From Sipunculus nudus (lineage: Eukaryota > Annelida > Sipuncula > Golfingiida > Sipunculidae): DNA of 64,000 bases. A program made the translations under genes and the position numbers. Below the pieces are notes generated by a model. That model worked only from the letters and a program-made list of their open reading frames with translations, had not been told where the DNA came from and did no database searches. Positions 37,635-48,440 of the stretch are shown one piece after another. Numbering within the stretch: position 1 is the stretch's first letter; each line of letters begins with the position of its first letter. Location of the stretch: the NCBI GenBank assembly GCA_026874595.1, contig CM049316.1, forward strand, positions 74,427,176 through 74,491,175, given 5' to 3'.

Positions 37635-40600
37635 ATACAGAAATGGTGTCTTGTATTTTTTTTTTTTTTAATTTACTTTCAAATTTGAAAAAATGCATGT
37701 ATAAATTCTTACCATATCACGCAATTCCTTTTCCAAAGCTCTTCTTTGAGATTCCATATCTGCTAATGAAATGTCCTCATTGTCATCAACAACACTAATC
37801 TGTTGTTGAAGAGCTCTGATTCTTTCCTCTATGCTCATTACTTCTTGTGCCAATTTGACCATATCTCTGTATCGTATCATGACTGGATTGCTGGATGGAC
37901 ACTTATTTTGCAAAAGGTGTTTTGCAATTTCCATGTCTGTGTCATGGCAATCTTTGATAAACAGGTCATGATGTTTTTTCACAATGCCAAGAAGAATGTG
38001 CAAATATGGTGGAGCTACCTGAAAAAAATGTATAAAAGTGATTTAAAACATGCAGCTATCAAGATAAATATGTTTAAAATTATGAGAAAAAAGATTTGGG
38101 AATGGGCAAATTTACCTTGAGTGATAAAATTCCAGGATAACTTTATATACTTACATGGTTGATAAAGATGTCCAGCAGAGGTTTATGAATGACATTGTAG
38201 AATGCTGATGCGTTCACCTTCTTTGCTTTGCCAAGTATTACGTATTCAGAATATTGTTTTTTAATGAGTGACAGCTTGCGTTGTTGGGAAATTCTTTCCC
38301 GGCGCCTTATCTGCATGGCTTTCTTGGGAACATCACACCAAAGGCATGGATAAGAGCCTGGAGAAAAAAATATGCCTTACAATCACTGATCAAGTGACAT
38401 AATTAACAAAACACAATATATTTTATTTTTCTTTATACAGAAAGGTTAGAGAAATAGAAATACTTACCGTTTGGTCCAGAGAGACCATACACTTTACACA
38501 GGAAGTCATAATCCCCATTGAGGAACAGACGAATTCTTTTGCCACTGCAAAAAATAAACCTTACACTGTAATAACGATATCGTTTGATACTTTTTTAAAT
38601 AGCTTTAAACGGTGCAATTTTGACGAAAATAGTTATCTATAAAATTAAATATTTTGCTTTCATATATTTTGTGTTATTCTGGGGTGTTAAACATTCTTTG
38701 TATATTTTGTTTGTATTTTTGATAACTTACTTCCATGACATCTGTGCCAGCTAGGTAATGCAAGGTTTCATAACCTCCAGAGAACGCCGAAGATTTTCAT
38801 GGAGATCCTTAGCTTCAAAGCAACCAATCACAAATGTGTGCTGCTTTGCATTGGGTTCTTTCAGGTTGAGCACTTGTAATGTGTACTTCATGTTGCCTCC
38901 TCCATGATCTCCACCAATTTTAATCCAAATTTCATCATCTGCTTGCTCGGCCATCATCCCATCTCTCCATAACAACAGCTTACTCCTTGAAATTGAGTAC
39001 ACATACATTTTACAGAATAAAACATTTAAATTTTACTGGATACTATTAGACAGGCATGAAAATAATATCGATAGTGAATAAATTTTTAATCGATAGTGTA
39101 TATATATATTTTCTAAAGTAAACTAATTACCTCTGATATCTGTCCAACAAATCATTGACAAAGCCAGCTATGTCATTGACGTACACAAAGGGCACCTCCA
39201 CTTCCACAAACCCACTCTTATCTCTGTCAGGATGTTTCTCATCTTTCTCAAGAAACCTTGCAGTTCTACCAACAAGCTTTTCTGATACAATCTCCTTCCT
39301 GGCAGCCCGTTCTTTATGTTCATTTTCGATCTCCATGCCAGCTCTCCTCATAAATCTGAAAAAGGAAACAATTACTTATTTCAAATTATTAATTAATTTG
39401 AGCACTTGACACTTAATCGAATGTGAAAATGAAATTTTTCAGATCTAATCTGAACTGAACATACCGCTTATGTTTTCTCATCTGGCCCCAAGTAAGTCCA
39501 AGGCTAGCTTTCATTGCCAGGCTAGTATATCTGTTGAGACGACCACCACTGGCAACCCCGGCTTTGCTGCAAACGTCTCTTCTTGTTTCTTTACTCAGTT
39601 TTTTCAATTCACTAGCATGCTGTATTTTCAATGCTTTTTCCTGTTTGCCTGCTAACACTGCCCTAAGTTTTCCGATTCTTGCAGCACGTCTTCTGACCAA
39701 ATAACTTGGGGCTTTCTCTGAGGATTTCCTTGGTACAACTGTTCTCTGAAGCAATATTGGCTGGAAAAAGTTTACACAAGCAATTATTTGATAATGAAAT
39801 TAGCCTTAATGATATTTATGAAAATACTTAAAAAAAATGGAATTTCTGATGCTCATATTAAAATTAAATCTTACCTGTCCTCGTTTATTTTTGCACCTGA
39901 TCGATCCCTTTTCTTTAGAAAATCTCAGCATCCTCTTTGCCAAGTTAGTGAACAAATGCCGTTCAGCTGGTAAGGGTGGCTCTTGTATGGTCCTTTCCAT
40001 GCTCTCATCCAGCGTCATTGGCATTATACTGGGGGATGTTTGAATTGCGGTTGTCATCATCGGAATAGACCGCGCAAGTTGTGAAGGTACTGTGGCATCA
40101 GGTTCATGAACAGGTGTGACAGGATCTGGGACACTCTGAGATTTACCAGGGGAACAGGATGCCTGCTCTCCCTCAATCTCTAGTTGTACTGTTTCTGTTT
40201 CTATTACCGTATTTGCTGTGTTAACTTTAGGTCTGCATGCATGTTCCGTCATAGCTGTTGCAGCTGAAGTCACCTGGCACAAATTACAAGTGAGTTCCAA
40301 AGAAAGAATTTGATCCTGGAACCTTTTATCTGCTACTCTACAGCTTAAGAAGTCTAAATTGCCACTACACACAGGACATTCAATATAATTTGACAGGGCC
40401 TGGCAAAATTCCATACTGATACAGTGTGCACAGAAATAATGACCACAAGTTCCAGACACAGCATGTGTGGAATAAATATCTTGGCAAATTGGACATATGA
40501 ACATTGATTTTTGTGTTTCATTCATCCCCTCTATATTCATGTTGTTAAATTTTATTTCTGCCTTCTCTGCACTGAAGTCAAAAATATTCGAATCCCTATG

Positions 40601-43600
40601 ATTGAACAGAAGTCCATCTGGAATCCGTTTTGGAGCCCCACGCCTACTTTTCACCGGTCGACCAGTTTTCTTTTGCGATGCAGCTTGGCTGCATGCAAAG
40701 CAATTTTGAGGAGCCCCTCTCTTGTGAGGTAACCACTTGCTATTGATAAGCACTGCCATTTCATGGTTCTTAGATTTACGAGCATCTGCGTTTCCAAGGG
40801 TTTTTTTCTGGTTGAATATCTTAATGTAACATTTTCTGCAAAGGTGCTCTGGGTGTGTATCCTTCTGATCTTGTGATATGTCAATGCCATAAACATCAAA
40901 TATTCTTTGAGTATTATCCTTGCACATAATGGGCTTGTATTTAAGTTTTTGAACGTATGTTTGGCATTTGTTCCCACATACTCTACAAAGCATGGATAAA
41001 TATGCCAAATGGGAGTCAAGAGATCTGTCCATTATGACCCACTGTGTTTATGTTAAATTGAAGGGGGAATGGAATAATTTGATATGCCCATGCACAGAAA
41101 CACTTAGCATCTGGGGTTATACTTATGCATTTAGGAATAATACTCAGGGTTATTTTTATGAATTTAAGAATGTATAATTGAGTACAAGAATAAATGGACA
41201 AAAAAGTGACAATATTTCATGTGTATCCTCAACATCAAACCCCATACACAACCTCAGGGGGCTCCAGCAGCAACAGCCATTATGACTCTACATGTCTCAA
41301 AAGACCAGGTTTTACATTCAAACAAAAAATTAAATCAAACTTTGGTTTTCAGCATGACAAAAAACACACGTTTTTCTAACAGAATCATACATTTGATTTT
41401 GGTTAAAAATACAAACAACTGAAATTTTTTAACTTACAGACGCCCACAACTGCCATTCCTGTCATGTACCCTGGCAACACAGTGACTGACCACTGTGGGG
41501 CTGGTAAACTTACCCCAGTGGCATTGTTTATGTTACCATGACAGGTTGATATATAGGCCTGGATAAGGGGTCATCTGGGAGGCAGTACACGATACAGTAA
41601 CTGATTAATGAGGAATTTATTTGGGAAAGGTATAGTCTGTTGCTAGGGGTCCGCCATATTGGAACATCCCTGTTGCCTAGCAACATACCCTCTGGAGGCA
41701 GGGGTGTAAGCGATACCCCAGCCAGCAGGGTGCTGTAGTAAGCAGGCCATTAAACATACAGCTTGGGCAGCATTGTAACTGCTGTGAGGTACATAAACAT
41801 TTGCATTTGGCTGAATACAAAATTTTCCAGCAAAATCATCCCCGACTTACTCTTTCCTGTTTACCTATTTTAAACGTTTTGGTTCTGTGTGAGTGGATAC
41901 AGTCAGCGTGTGTCTGTTTACCATAACAAAATTGCGTGACTACAGATACGATCTGGCGCAAGCACGACAAATCTCGAATAAAGAGAAGAAACATGAGAGA
42001 AGAAACACCGGATGGAAATTTGAAAAATCTTAATTTGTGAAGTTGCGCGGTACTGCCACGAGGTGGCGCGTGTGTTATGTTTATATTATGTTTGAACCAC
42101 TGATCGCGCCCTTTGCAAGCTTCTCTGTACTTGTGTACAGTCACGGTCATAGAACGAATATTAGCAGATACTATATTTTAATGAGAGAACACTATATTTA
42201 ATGAAATTGTAACACAACTGTACGGTGAATAGTCCCCTTTAATAATTATAAACCCATTTATTCATTCAAATACACAATTCAATTTCATATTGATTGGTGG
42301 CGCCGTCTGTGATACCGTGTCTGCTTTAGAGTCTTGCGCGGGCTGGAATTTAAAGCCCACACCTGCCCCGCAAAACAAACCTTCAGCCTGCTAATTGAAG
42401 AATTACTACTTACCAAAATATAATTATTTACTGCCATACAAGTGGAAATGTCAGTAACTGGGACACACCAATCAAATATTGCCTTTGTGTCTCCTTAAAA
42501 TATTTAAAGTCATTTTAAATTAAAGTTTAAACATATTTTCCATGCATATGTTGCTATACGGAAACATAAAATAAATCTCAAGCACAAAGGAATGAAATTC
42601 TAGCTGCACTAGCTGGAGGAGAGTACTTGTTCACCATGGCTCACACGTTTTATTTGACAAAGAGCTTAATCCTGTTCAGCAATGATCAGCCAATTAGCTG
42701 AAAGGGGAAGGCTGTGGAACTGCAGAGGGAGCCAGCTCTGGGTCATGGTTGTGTCAAATGAGCCCCATATCTCGTTATCTCATTCTGCTTTGCCAATGCA
42801 TTCCTCTAAACTGGCCAATGCTCTTTGACTCATGCATGATTAGCACACCTCAGTCTTTGTGAGTTATATAAAGCTATGTCCAGCTGGCGACAGAGTCAGA
42901 ACTCAGAAGCACCCCATGTAGTGACAATTATAAGATCACAGGTATAATCCTGGTGCTCTACCCTCAGCCATGTTATGTATTATTTGAGATATCTACTGGC
43001 CACAAGTAAAGGCCAACAGTGCTGTACAGTCTAAATATACAACAATTACTGTTCCCAGGTACATTTGTACAATATTCTGAGAAGTTGTCCCTGCAAAGAT
43101 GAATTTGTCTCAAAACTCAGGGAATTTATATTTCACAAGTGCAATATAGTTATTCAGAAAATGGAACTACCGAAGGAACATAAATACACCTGCACTACTT
43201 GACATTTCAGTAAATGTTATCATCATCTGGTCGCTCTAACCATGTTTTCGGCCCGCAGAAACCCGCACCTAAATACCATGTAACCCGCCCCGCCCCGCAT
43301 ATCCCAACTTTTAGCCCGCAACCGCCCTACAGGTAATTTTTGGCCGAACCCGCCCCACAAAACCCTTAAAAAGTGAGCCCACGGGGGCCCGCGGGGCGGG
43401 CTCCGGGTCCTGCAGCCCATGGGGTGGGTAGGAGCCCGTGCAGGGCTCAAGTCTGCTTACATGTTTATAAAAAGGCTGTCCAGACTCGGGCTCAAAAGAG
43501 TACGACTCTGCTGTTTAGGATTTACGATAACTGCACGCAAGACACTATTAGAGCTTACGCACACAATACATATCACCATACCAGTGTCCAACATGTTAAT

Positions 43601-45059
43601 AACTTCACTATATTTTATTATACACCGAGCGTAGTTTCATAATAAAACTTTATCACAACAAGAGCTGGTTGGCGCTGATAATTATTATTTTATATGAACG
43701 GCGGGAGGTGGCGCCACGGAAGGCAAGACTCCGCATTAATATGTCCTGTAAAAACACACATGAAACACTGATGCAAAATATGAATAAATTTGACTTCGTG
43801 ACGGCTTAAATTTATCCATATGAAAGAATAGATATAGGTCATAACAAGACCGCTGTTAATTTGACGAGTATATTTTTAGAGCCCTATGCCAAGCTAGGGT
43901 AGTGAATGTAAGGCCTACAGACTGTCCGTAAATTTGCAGTAATATTCAGATATGCATGTACATACACGAGTACTCCAGTCCAAATTTGGACTAGAGTACT
44001 CAGTAAGTATTACCCGGACTAGAGTACCCAAGTACTCCTTTCAGCCCTAATTCAAGCAAATTTTAAATAAACTCAAAAACATTGTTTTATCGAATACGCT
44101 GTACACGCTTGAATGGTTGTCTTATTTATCTATTTATTTATTGTTTTACAGGTGAATTGCAAGTATCTTGCTGGGTTCCTGCCGGGTTTAGCGAATCCAT
44201 GGCCAAATACTCCGACCACAAATGCAAGGAGACCGAACAGAAATACATGCCCACGGATCTCAGGTCGACCGACGGAATAGTTTACATGAATGTGACAAAT
44301 CCGTTTCTACTGGGAGGCGACTTGCACCCAAACCAGTGGCAGACGTTGGTGGCGACGAGCAGTCTCCAGATCTACCTGGTAGCCCAGTTCGTCATTATAA
44401 TACTTGCATTCATGTTGCTTAGAAACATTGCGTGCCGCGCCATCACACAGGCGCGAGTACTCCAGGGCGCAACCGCTGGTACAGACAATCAACGCCAGGC
44501 GGCGCAGCGTCTGTCAAAAGCATACTGGACTTCAATAAGCTACATCGTGGTGCAACTGGCTTATTTGTTAGCCATGTTGGTTATGGTTGGAAAACTGAGA
44601 AAGCTTGAAAATGCTATGGTAAATTTTGATGATCGGAAAAAGGAAACCCACGTGTTCATGTGTAGCTTCGCCGTGCGTGGCCCTGGACCCCGACAAGAGA
44701 GAAGGTTTGAGGTTCAGTGCGTTGGTACGGCCCCAGAATCAGTGGAATCGTCAAGTATAATGTCTATTGTACTGTTTGTAGATACCCTGTTCTGCGGCCT
44801 GGTGGCGCTCATGATCTTTTTGCACCTTCTGCAGACGACACTGCTCTCTCAAGCTTCGACAGACATCATGGCGACCTGCGACTTGGATTCGGCAAACTCC
44901 GTCACTGATCGGATCAAGTTCGGCTTTTCGGATATGAATCTGGCGGCCATGTTTCTTGCCATAAATGGTGGCGCACAACTCATGACGAGAGAGACTGGTC
45001 ACCACGGCGAGTCAACCAAACCTTCTCCCGAGACCAAACAAATGACTGATGTCGTTTAG
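35010..45059 (+). CDS. Divergent innexin-type gap junction/hemichannel protein, two coding exons
   Basis: Coding exons 35010-35142 and 44152-45059 (stop TAG) join in phase 1 and give 346 residues. Innexins form gap junctions and hemichannels in invertebrate plasma membranes. Seen: TM1 in exon 1 (RFIRNVAVVVVVVLFGLLLW); CWVPAGF opening loop 1, with its second Cys 18 residues after the first; NQW before TM2, where innexins have YQW; TM2 LQIYLVAQFVIIILAFMLL; TM3 near YIVVQLAYLLAMLVMV; loop 2 with two Cys (MCSFAVR.., VQCV) 19 residues apart; TM4 MSIVLFVDTLFCGLVALMIF. Four loop Cys in a 2+2 pattern is the innexin hallmark. A CAG/G acceptor ends at 34990, 19 nt before the ATG, so a 5' UTR or further coding exon may lie upstream. 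AATAAA lies at 45112. The intron holds the antisense RAG1-like transposon. The family call rests on the loop cysteines and CW.PA.F; sequence is otherwise divergent. Confidence 0.7.
35663..35693 (+). repeat. Left terminal inverted repeat of the RAG1-like transposon
   Basis: CACAGCA heptamer-like end (RSS consensus CACAGTG), GTTAC, a 5-nt unmatched stretch, then TGTATGTTTAATGG. Confidence 0.9.
36441..36470 (+). repeat. AC microsatellite
   Basis: Fifteen AC units downstream of the transposase stop codon, inside the transposon. Confidence 0.95.
36625..41032 (-). CDS. RAG1 N-terminus/RING fused to Chapaev-type DDE transposase (one in-frame stop)
   Basis: Minus-strand exons: 41032-39875, 39760-39465, 39355-39131, 38985-38731, 38544-38468, 38357-38155, 38018-37713, 37520-37362, 37247-37058, 36941-36625 (TAA). 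All phases agree; 1,061 codons. N-terminus: CRVC (16-19), HPEHLCRKC (60-68), W.PH and CFAC (100-114) in RAG1 order; C3HC4 RING 180-222; a C2-type finger follows. Core: Asp586 in GGDHGGG, Asp656 in NGDYDFLCKVYGLSG, CLWC 675-678, coiled stretch in exon 7, SFVGNHCHKYLQ in exon 8, TPKHHFLEDHV with H980-x4-H985, Glu1002 in GLHGEQGGE. Codon 638 (38753-38751) is TAG between the two Asp codons, so only a RING-containing N-terminal protein with the first Asp would be made unless it is read through or edited. The exon 8 acceptor is the weakest. It would cut and join the element ends. Confidence 0.88.
37549..37626 (+). repeat. TA microsatellite
   Basis: Long (TA)n in the intron between transposase exons 7 and 8. 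Others in the window: 4314-4357, 5119-5161, 10101-10142 and 46612-46670. Confidence 0.95.
41747..41786 (-). repeat. Right terminal inverted repeat of the RAG1-like transposon
   Basis: Read inward from 41786: CACAGCA, GTTAC, a 14-nt unmatched stretch, TGTATGTTTAATGG. The inner block lies 9 nt deeper than at the left end. Confidence 0.9.
41787..44151. other. Remainder of the innexin intron, with GC-rich and hAT-like remnants
   Basis: 43236-43440 is unusually GC-rich for the region, with recurrent CCCGCC/GCGGGC words. 43950-44047 has mirrored GAGTACTC and GGACTAGAGTAC words ending in CAGCCCTA, as in hAT-like ends. A TATA-like TTATATAAAG at 42864-42873 and CCAAT at 42468 suggest, weakly, a promoter. 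No exon was identified. Confidence 0.4.
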
Positions 45060-45111
45060 GTCGGAATTTCAATGCTGCTCTAGTGTATACGCGCCAAGAG
45101 CAGTGATGAAC

Positions 45112-45117
45112 AATAAA
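45112..45117 (+). promoter_or_regulatory. Candidate poly(A) signal of the innexin-like gene
   Basis: AATAAA 53 nt after the stop codon, at a plausible distance for a short 3' UTR. Confidence 0.6.
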
Positions 45118-46609
45118 ATCTGCTTCATATTTTCGACATGAAGTACCGCGATTACCCAACAGAGCCACAGACTATCAATCCAAGGATTTTCCGGTACCCT
45201 TATTATGCCAACATTTAATGTTGTAGAATATAAAACCTTCATTTTCATCTGCATTGCAACAATGTATTATTAGTAGTATAATAGTATCTTATACTTATTA
45301 TCATTAGTATAAACTTATCTCCCCAGTCAACAGCTAGGACTTGGGGCTATAACGCGATTTAACGAGTCCAGAAAACTGGCTATTTCATTATATTCCCCAC
45401 AAAACTGCGCTGAATCCCCCACTCGCAGGTAGATGGCAGCACCATATGGAATACGAACCATGGACCAACTGCATGATATTCATACATGTAAAGAAGTGCT
45501 GGGTAACCTGGCATCATGGGCATTATTTCGAACTGAGTGCACAATGTTATATGTGACTGTTATGAATATATAGTTTCGGAAATATAAACTGATGCGTCTG
45601 TTCTCTACGCGTTTATTCTCTCCTAGCTCTATCTGAAAGGTAGGCCGGGTTCTTAAAGGTAACTCTTGAAAAGGTGTAATTGAAACTCGTGTGTGCGTAT
45701 GTGCGTGCATACGTGAAAACGTGCTACAAAACCCATGTGCGTACTTGCAAGAACGGACAGAAGTTTGCGGTAATACGGCGATCATTTAATGATAAGGTTG
45801 GCCTCCCCCTAAAAGACTAAATTCTTGGCCTGAGAATATAAAGACATTTTAACTAAAATGGCCTTGCTTTCCCAGTAGCACAAAGAAAAAAATGCAGATT
45901 TCGATGCCCCCTAACCCAAAATATAAAACATACAGGTGATACAGCACCTCAAAAGTTAAGGGGTTCACAGTAATTGTATTTCGGTTGATTTTACCTTGAA
46001 GATAAAAGCCAAAATCACAAATTTTCAACTTGTTTGAAACAATTAATGGATAATATTTGATGAAAATAAAAAATTCACTACCGTACTTAAAATTATAACC
46101 CTGTATAAATCAGAGGCTATACCTCGAGGTATGTTTTAAGTGTACCACTGTAGTATAGTAATGACACTATGTGCATATATGAACACTCTGCAAAGACTAA
46201 TCAAGATGGCGCCACCAGTCTTGTGTATGAGAAAGCTATCCAATGCATGAACCTCTATTATATCAGGCAGATATACGTAAAACTCTTGAAAAGATATACG
46301 TAAAACTCTTCTCACCCAATATAAATGTATGAATGGAGACATGAGTAAAGACGTGAGATAAGAGGCCACACCAAAATGGAAGGGGACCAGTTCGCATATG
46401 AACCGATAACGATGCCAAGTTCAGAAATATTCTCTCGAAAGAACACAAGGGGTGACGGAACCTGGCTAAAAACGAAACAAAGTATCCGTGAACCATTCTC
46501 TCACAGAATACTATGAATATGTAACGAAGCAAAATGCAATGATAATATATGCTTTTACCTTCTCAAGACAGTTGACTTGGACATTTTACTATGAATTTTG
46601 GTATATATA

Positions 46610-46661
<52 letters not shown>

Positions 46662-47100
46662 ATATATATAGTATTTATTTAGCGTCAATTCTCCGATGGT
46701 CGGACTGACAGCGCATGTGAACAAGATCTTGCTATCCATCGCTTATATGCGCCTGTTGACGTCACATGGCCTGAGAGTCTTCTGACCAATCATCTCGCAT
46801 AAATATACGGGTTGTCACTAACTGTATGAATACTTAATACTAAAATAGACACCTTCAGAGAGCAAACCCTGAGACAAGGAAAATAGGCAGATGCGTTTCT
46901 TTAGATGTATACAATAAGCCATGCACGTTGCTATAGAAACCGTAGCTGTACTGAAATTAACAAATGAAGCACCTGTGTTCTCTAAACTAAATTCACACGC
47001 TAAAATGTAAACATGATACTCCATATTAATGCACAATAAATCATAAAACATTCATCTGGTTGTACTCCTTACTTAAATGTGAAATAAAATAACTGAGTCA
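45118..47100. other. Intergenic, no gene recognised
   Basis: AT-rich. Contains a TA microsatellite at 46612-46670. Minus-strand ORFs at 45480-45785 and 46136-46532 show no recognisable motif. Confidence 0.5.
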
Positions 47101-48440
47101 CAGTCCTCTGGTGACAATTATCACGTTCAACTGAAATCCTAAAGTTGATGAACAATGTTTCGCCTGATTTGAACTTGCAGATCAGGGCCACTGTGTTTTA
47201 CCTTGTTCAAGAGCATTGTTGAAACCATTTTTGTGGCTAATTCGGACAGGGAATCTTCATTTCTTAACAAATTTTAGAGGTCACAATTATTCTGATTTCC
47301 GCATATCTGAACGTTATCAGGATCAAAACAATCCTAAAATCCTGAAGATTTGAACTTGAGGGTCAAGGTTTAAGGCCAACATTTTTTAAAATCATATGAG
47401 AATATGGCGGAAACAACTAGTGTGTCAAGGTGAAGGAAAAATACTTCAGTACTTCAAATGTTGTAGGGGTCACAATAATCCTAGAATTCTACATAATTGG
47501 CCTTACAGATTAAGGTCAAGGTGCTCAGTTTTTAAACTCCTCTGAGAACTCGTTGGAAACAAGCGGTGTGTCAAATTTGTGGGAAAGAATAGGTCTACTT
47601 CAAATGTCATCACGTTCACACTATGGCCTAAAATTTTATGATGAACTACGCTTCAGCTGATTTGAACTTGAAGATCCTGACCAAGGTCAACATTTTAATC
47701 TCATCCGGAAAAATTAATGTAAATAACCTGAAGTGTGCAATTTTGGGGACAAAATATGCCAAACTTGATCAGTAATCACCTTCCAGGGTTCGCAGGTTTT
47801 ACCCAACACTTGGGTGAAACCCATGCGTTACCCGGGATAGGTTACATAGGTTTTACCTGGGATATACCCCTAATTCCTATATTGATTAGTGTGATGCGCT
47901 CTGAACATCCAAACACGAGTTAAAATGTCATTGTTAAGGTCTTTTAGACAGGGCTGTATGTGATCAGAGCCATTTAGCTTGCTACTGTTATTCTCAAAAT
48001 GTGCATAGCGTCTTCTGACCTGTCAGCAGGAAATTAAGCATGGTTCCTGCTTGATAAAAGCAAATGAACATGGGAAAACCCCAAGGATATACACTGGATA
48101 AATCCTAAGTTTAACCCCGTTAAACCTGTATTAAATACCTTTAACCCAGGTTTTACCTACTGGGTTGAGTAAAATAGGTTTTACCCAGGTCAAATGCGAA
48201 CCCTGTTACGTTCACAGGTAACCATAAAGATGATGAACTATAATTCAGCTGAGCTGAACTTGGAAATCAACCATTATCGAACTCCTCAGAGAACTAGATT
48301 GAAACAACTTGTGTGTCAAATTTGAGAATAAGATATTCAGTTCTTTAAAAAGTTATAAAGTTCACATAAAAAAGAAAAATTACATCTTGACTGATTTGAC
48401 CTTGAATATCAAAGTCAAGGCTACCAATTATCAAACTACT
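47100..48440. repeat. Degenerate tandem repeat interrupted by a MITE
   Basis: Units of roughly 200 nt share GAACTTG, AAGGTCAA, GAAACAAC and GTGTGTCAAATTT words at about 47150-47775 and resume at 48208-48430. The MITE at 47784-48207 splits the array. Confidence 0.6.
47784..48207. mobile_element. hAT-like MITE with CAGGGTTCGCA termini
   Basis: Inverted ends CAGGGTTCGCA (left) and TGCGAACCCTG (right). The interior repeats TTTTACC and GGGTTGA-type words. The flanking 8-mers TCACCTTC and TTACGTTC agree at 6 of 8 positions, consistent with an aged 8-bp hAT duplication. 424 bp, no ORF. Confidence 0.68.

Larger units (their letters stand above)
35663..41786 (-). mobile_element. N-RAG-TP/Chapaev-like DNA transposon with RAG1-type N-terminus, complete ends
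   Basis: A 6,124-bp element inside the innexin intron, antisense to it. Both ends are CACAGCAGTTAC (left 35663-35674, right reverse complement of 41775-41786), with a second shared block TGTATGTTTAATGG further in. The flanks carry a 4-bp duplication AGGT (35659-35662, 41787-41790), the size reported for Chapaev. It contains one 10-exon gene on the minus strand. N-RAG-TP was described from Aplysia as an element coding for a RAG1 N-terminus-like protein with RSS-like ends; the Chapaev/CMC group supplies the transposase type. Gene, ends and target duplication are all here, so the element is structurally complete, with one nonsense codon. Confidence 0.92.

Noticed and set aside
37303-37698. Minus-strand ORF across the TA repeat
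   Set aside because: Its Tyr/Ile repeats are microsatellite translation. The transposase exon here uses another frame.
43438-44047. A complete hAT element between the two CAGGGCT-like ends
   Set aside because: The inverted ends match over only about 7 nt and the flanking 8-mers do not agree.
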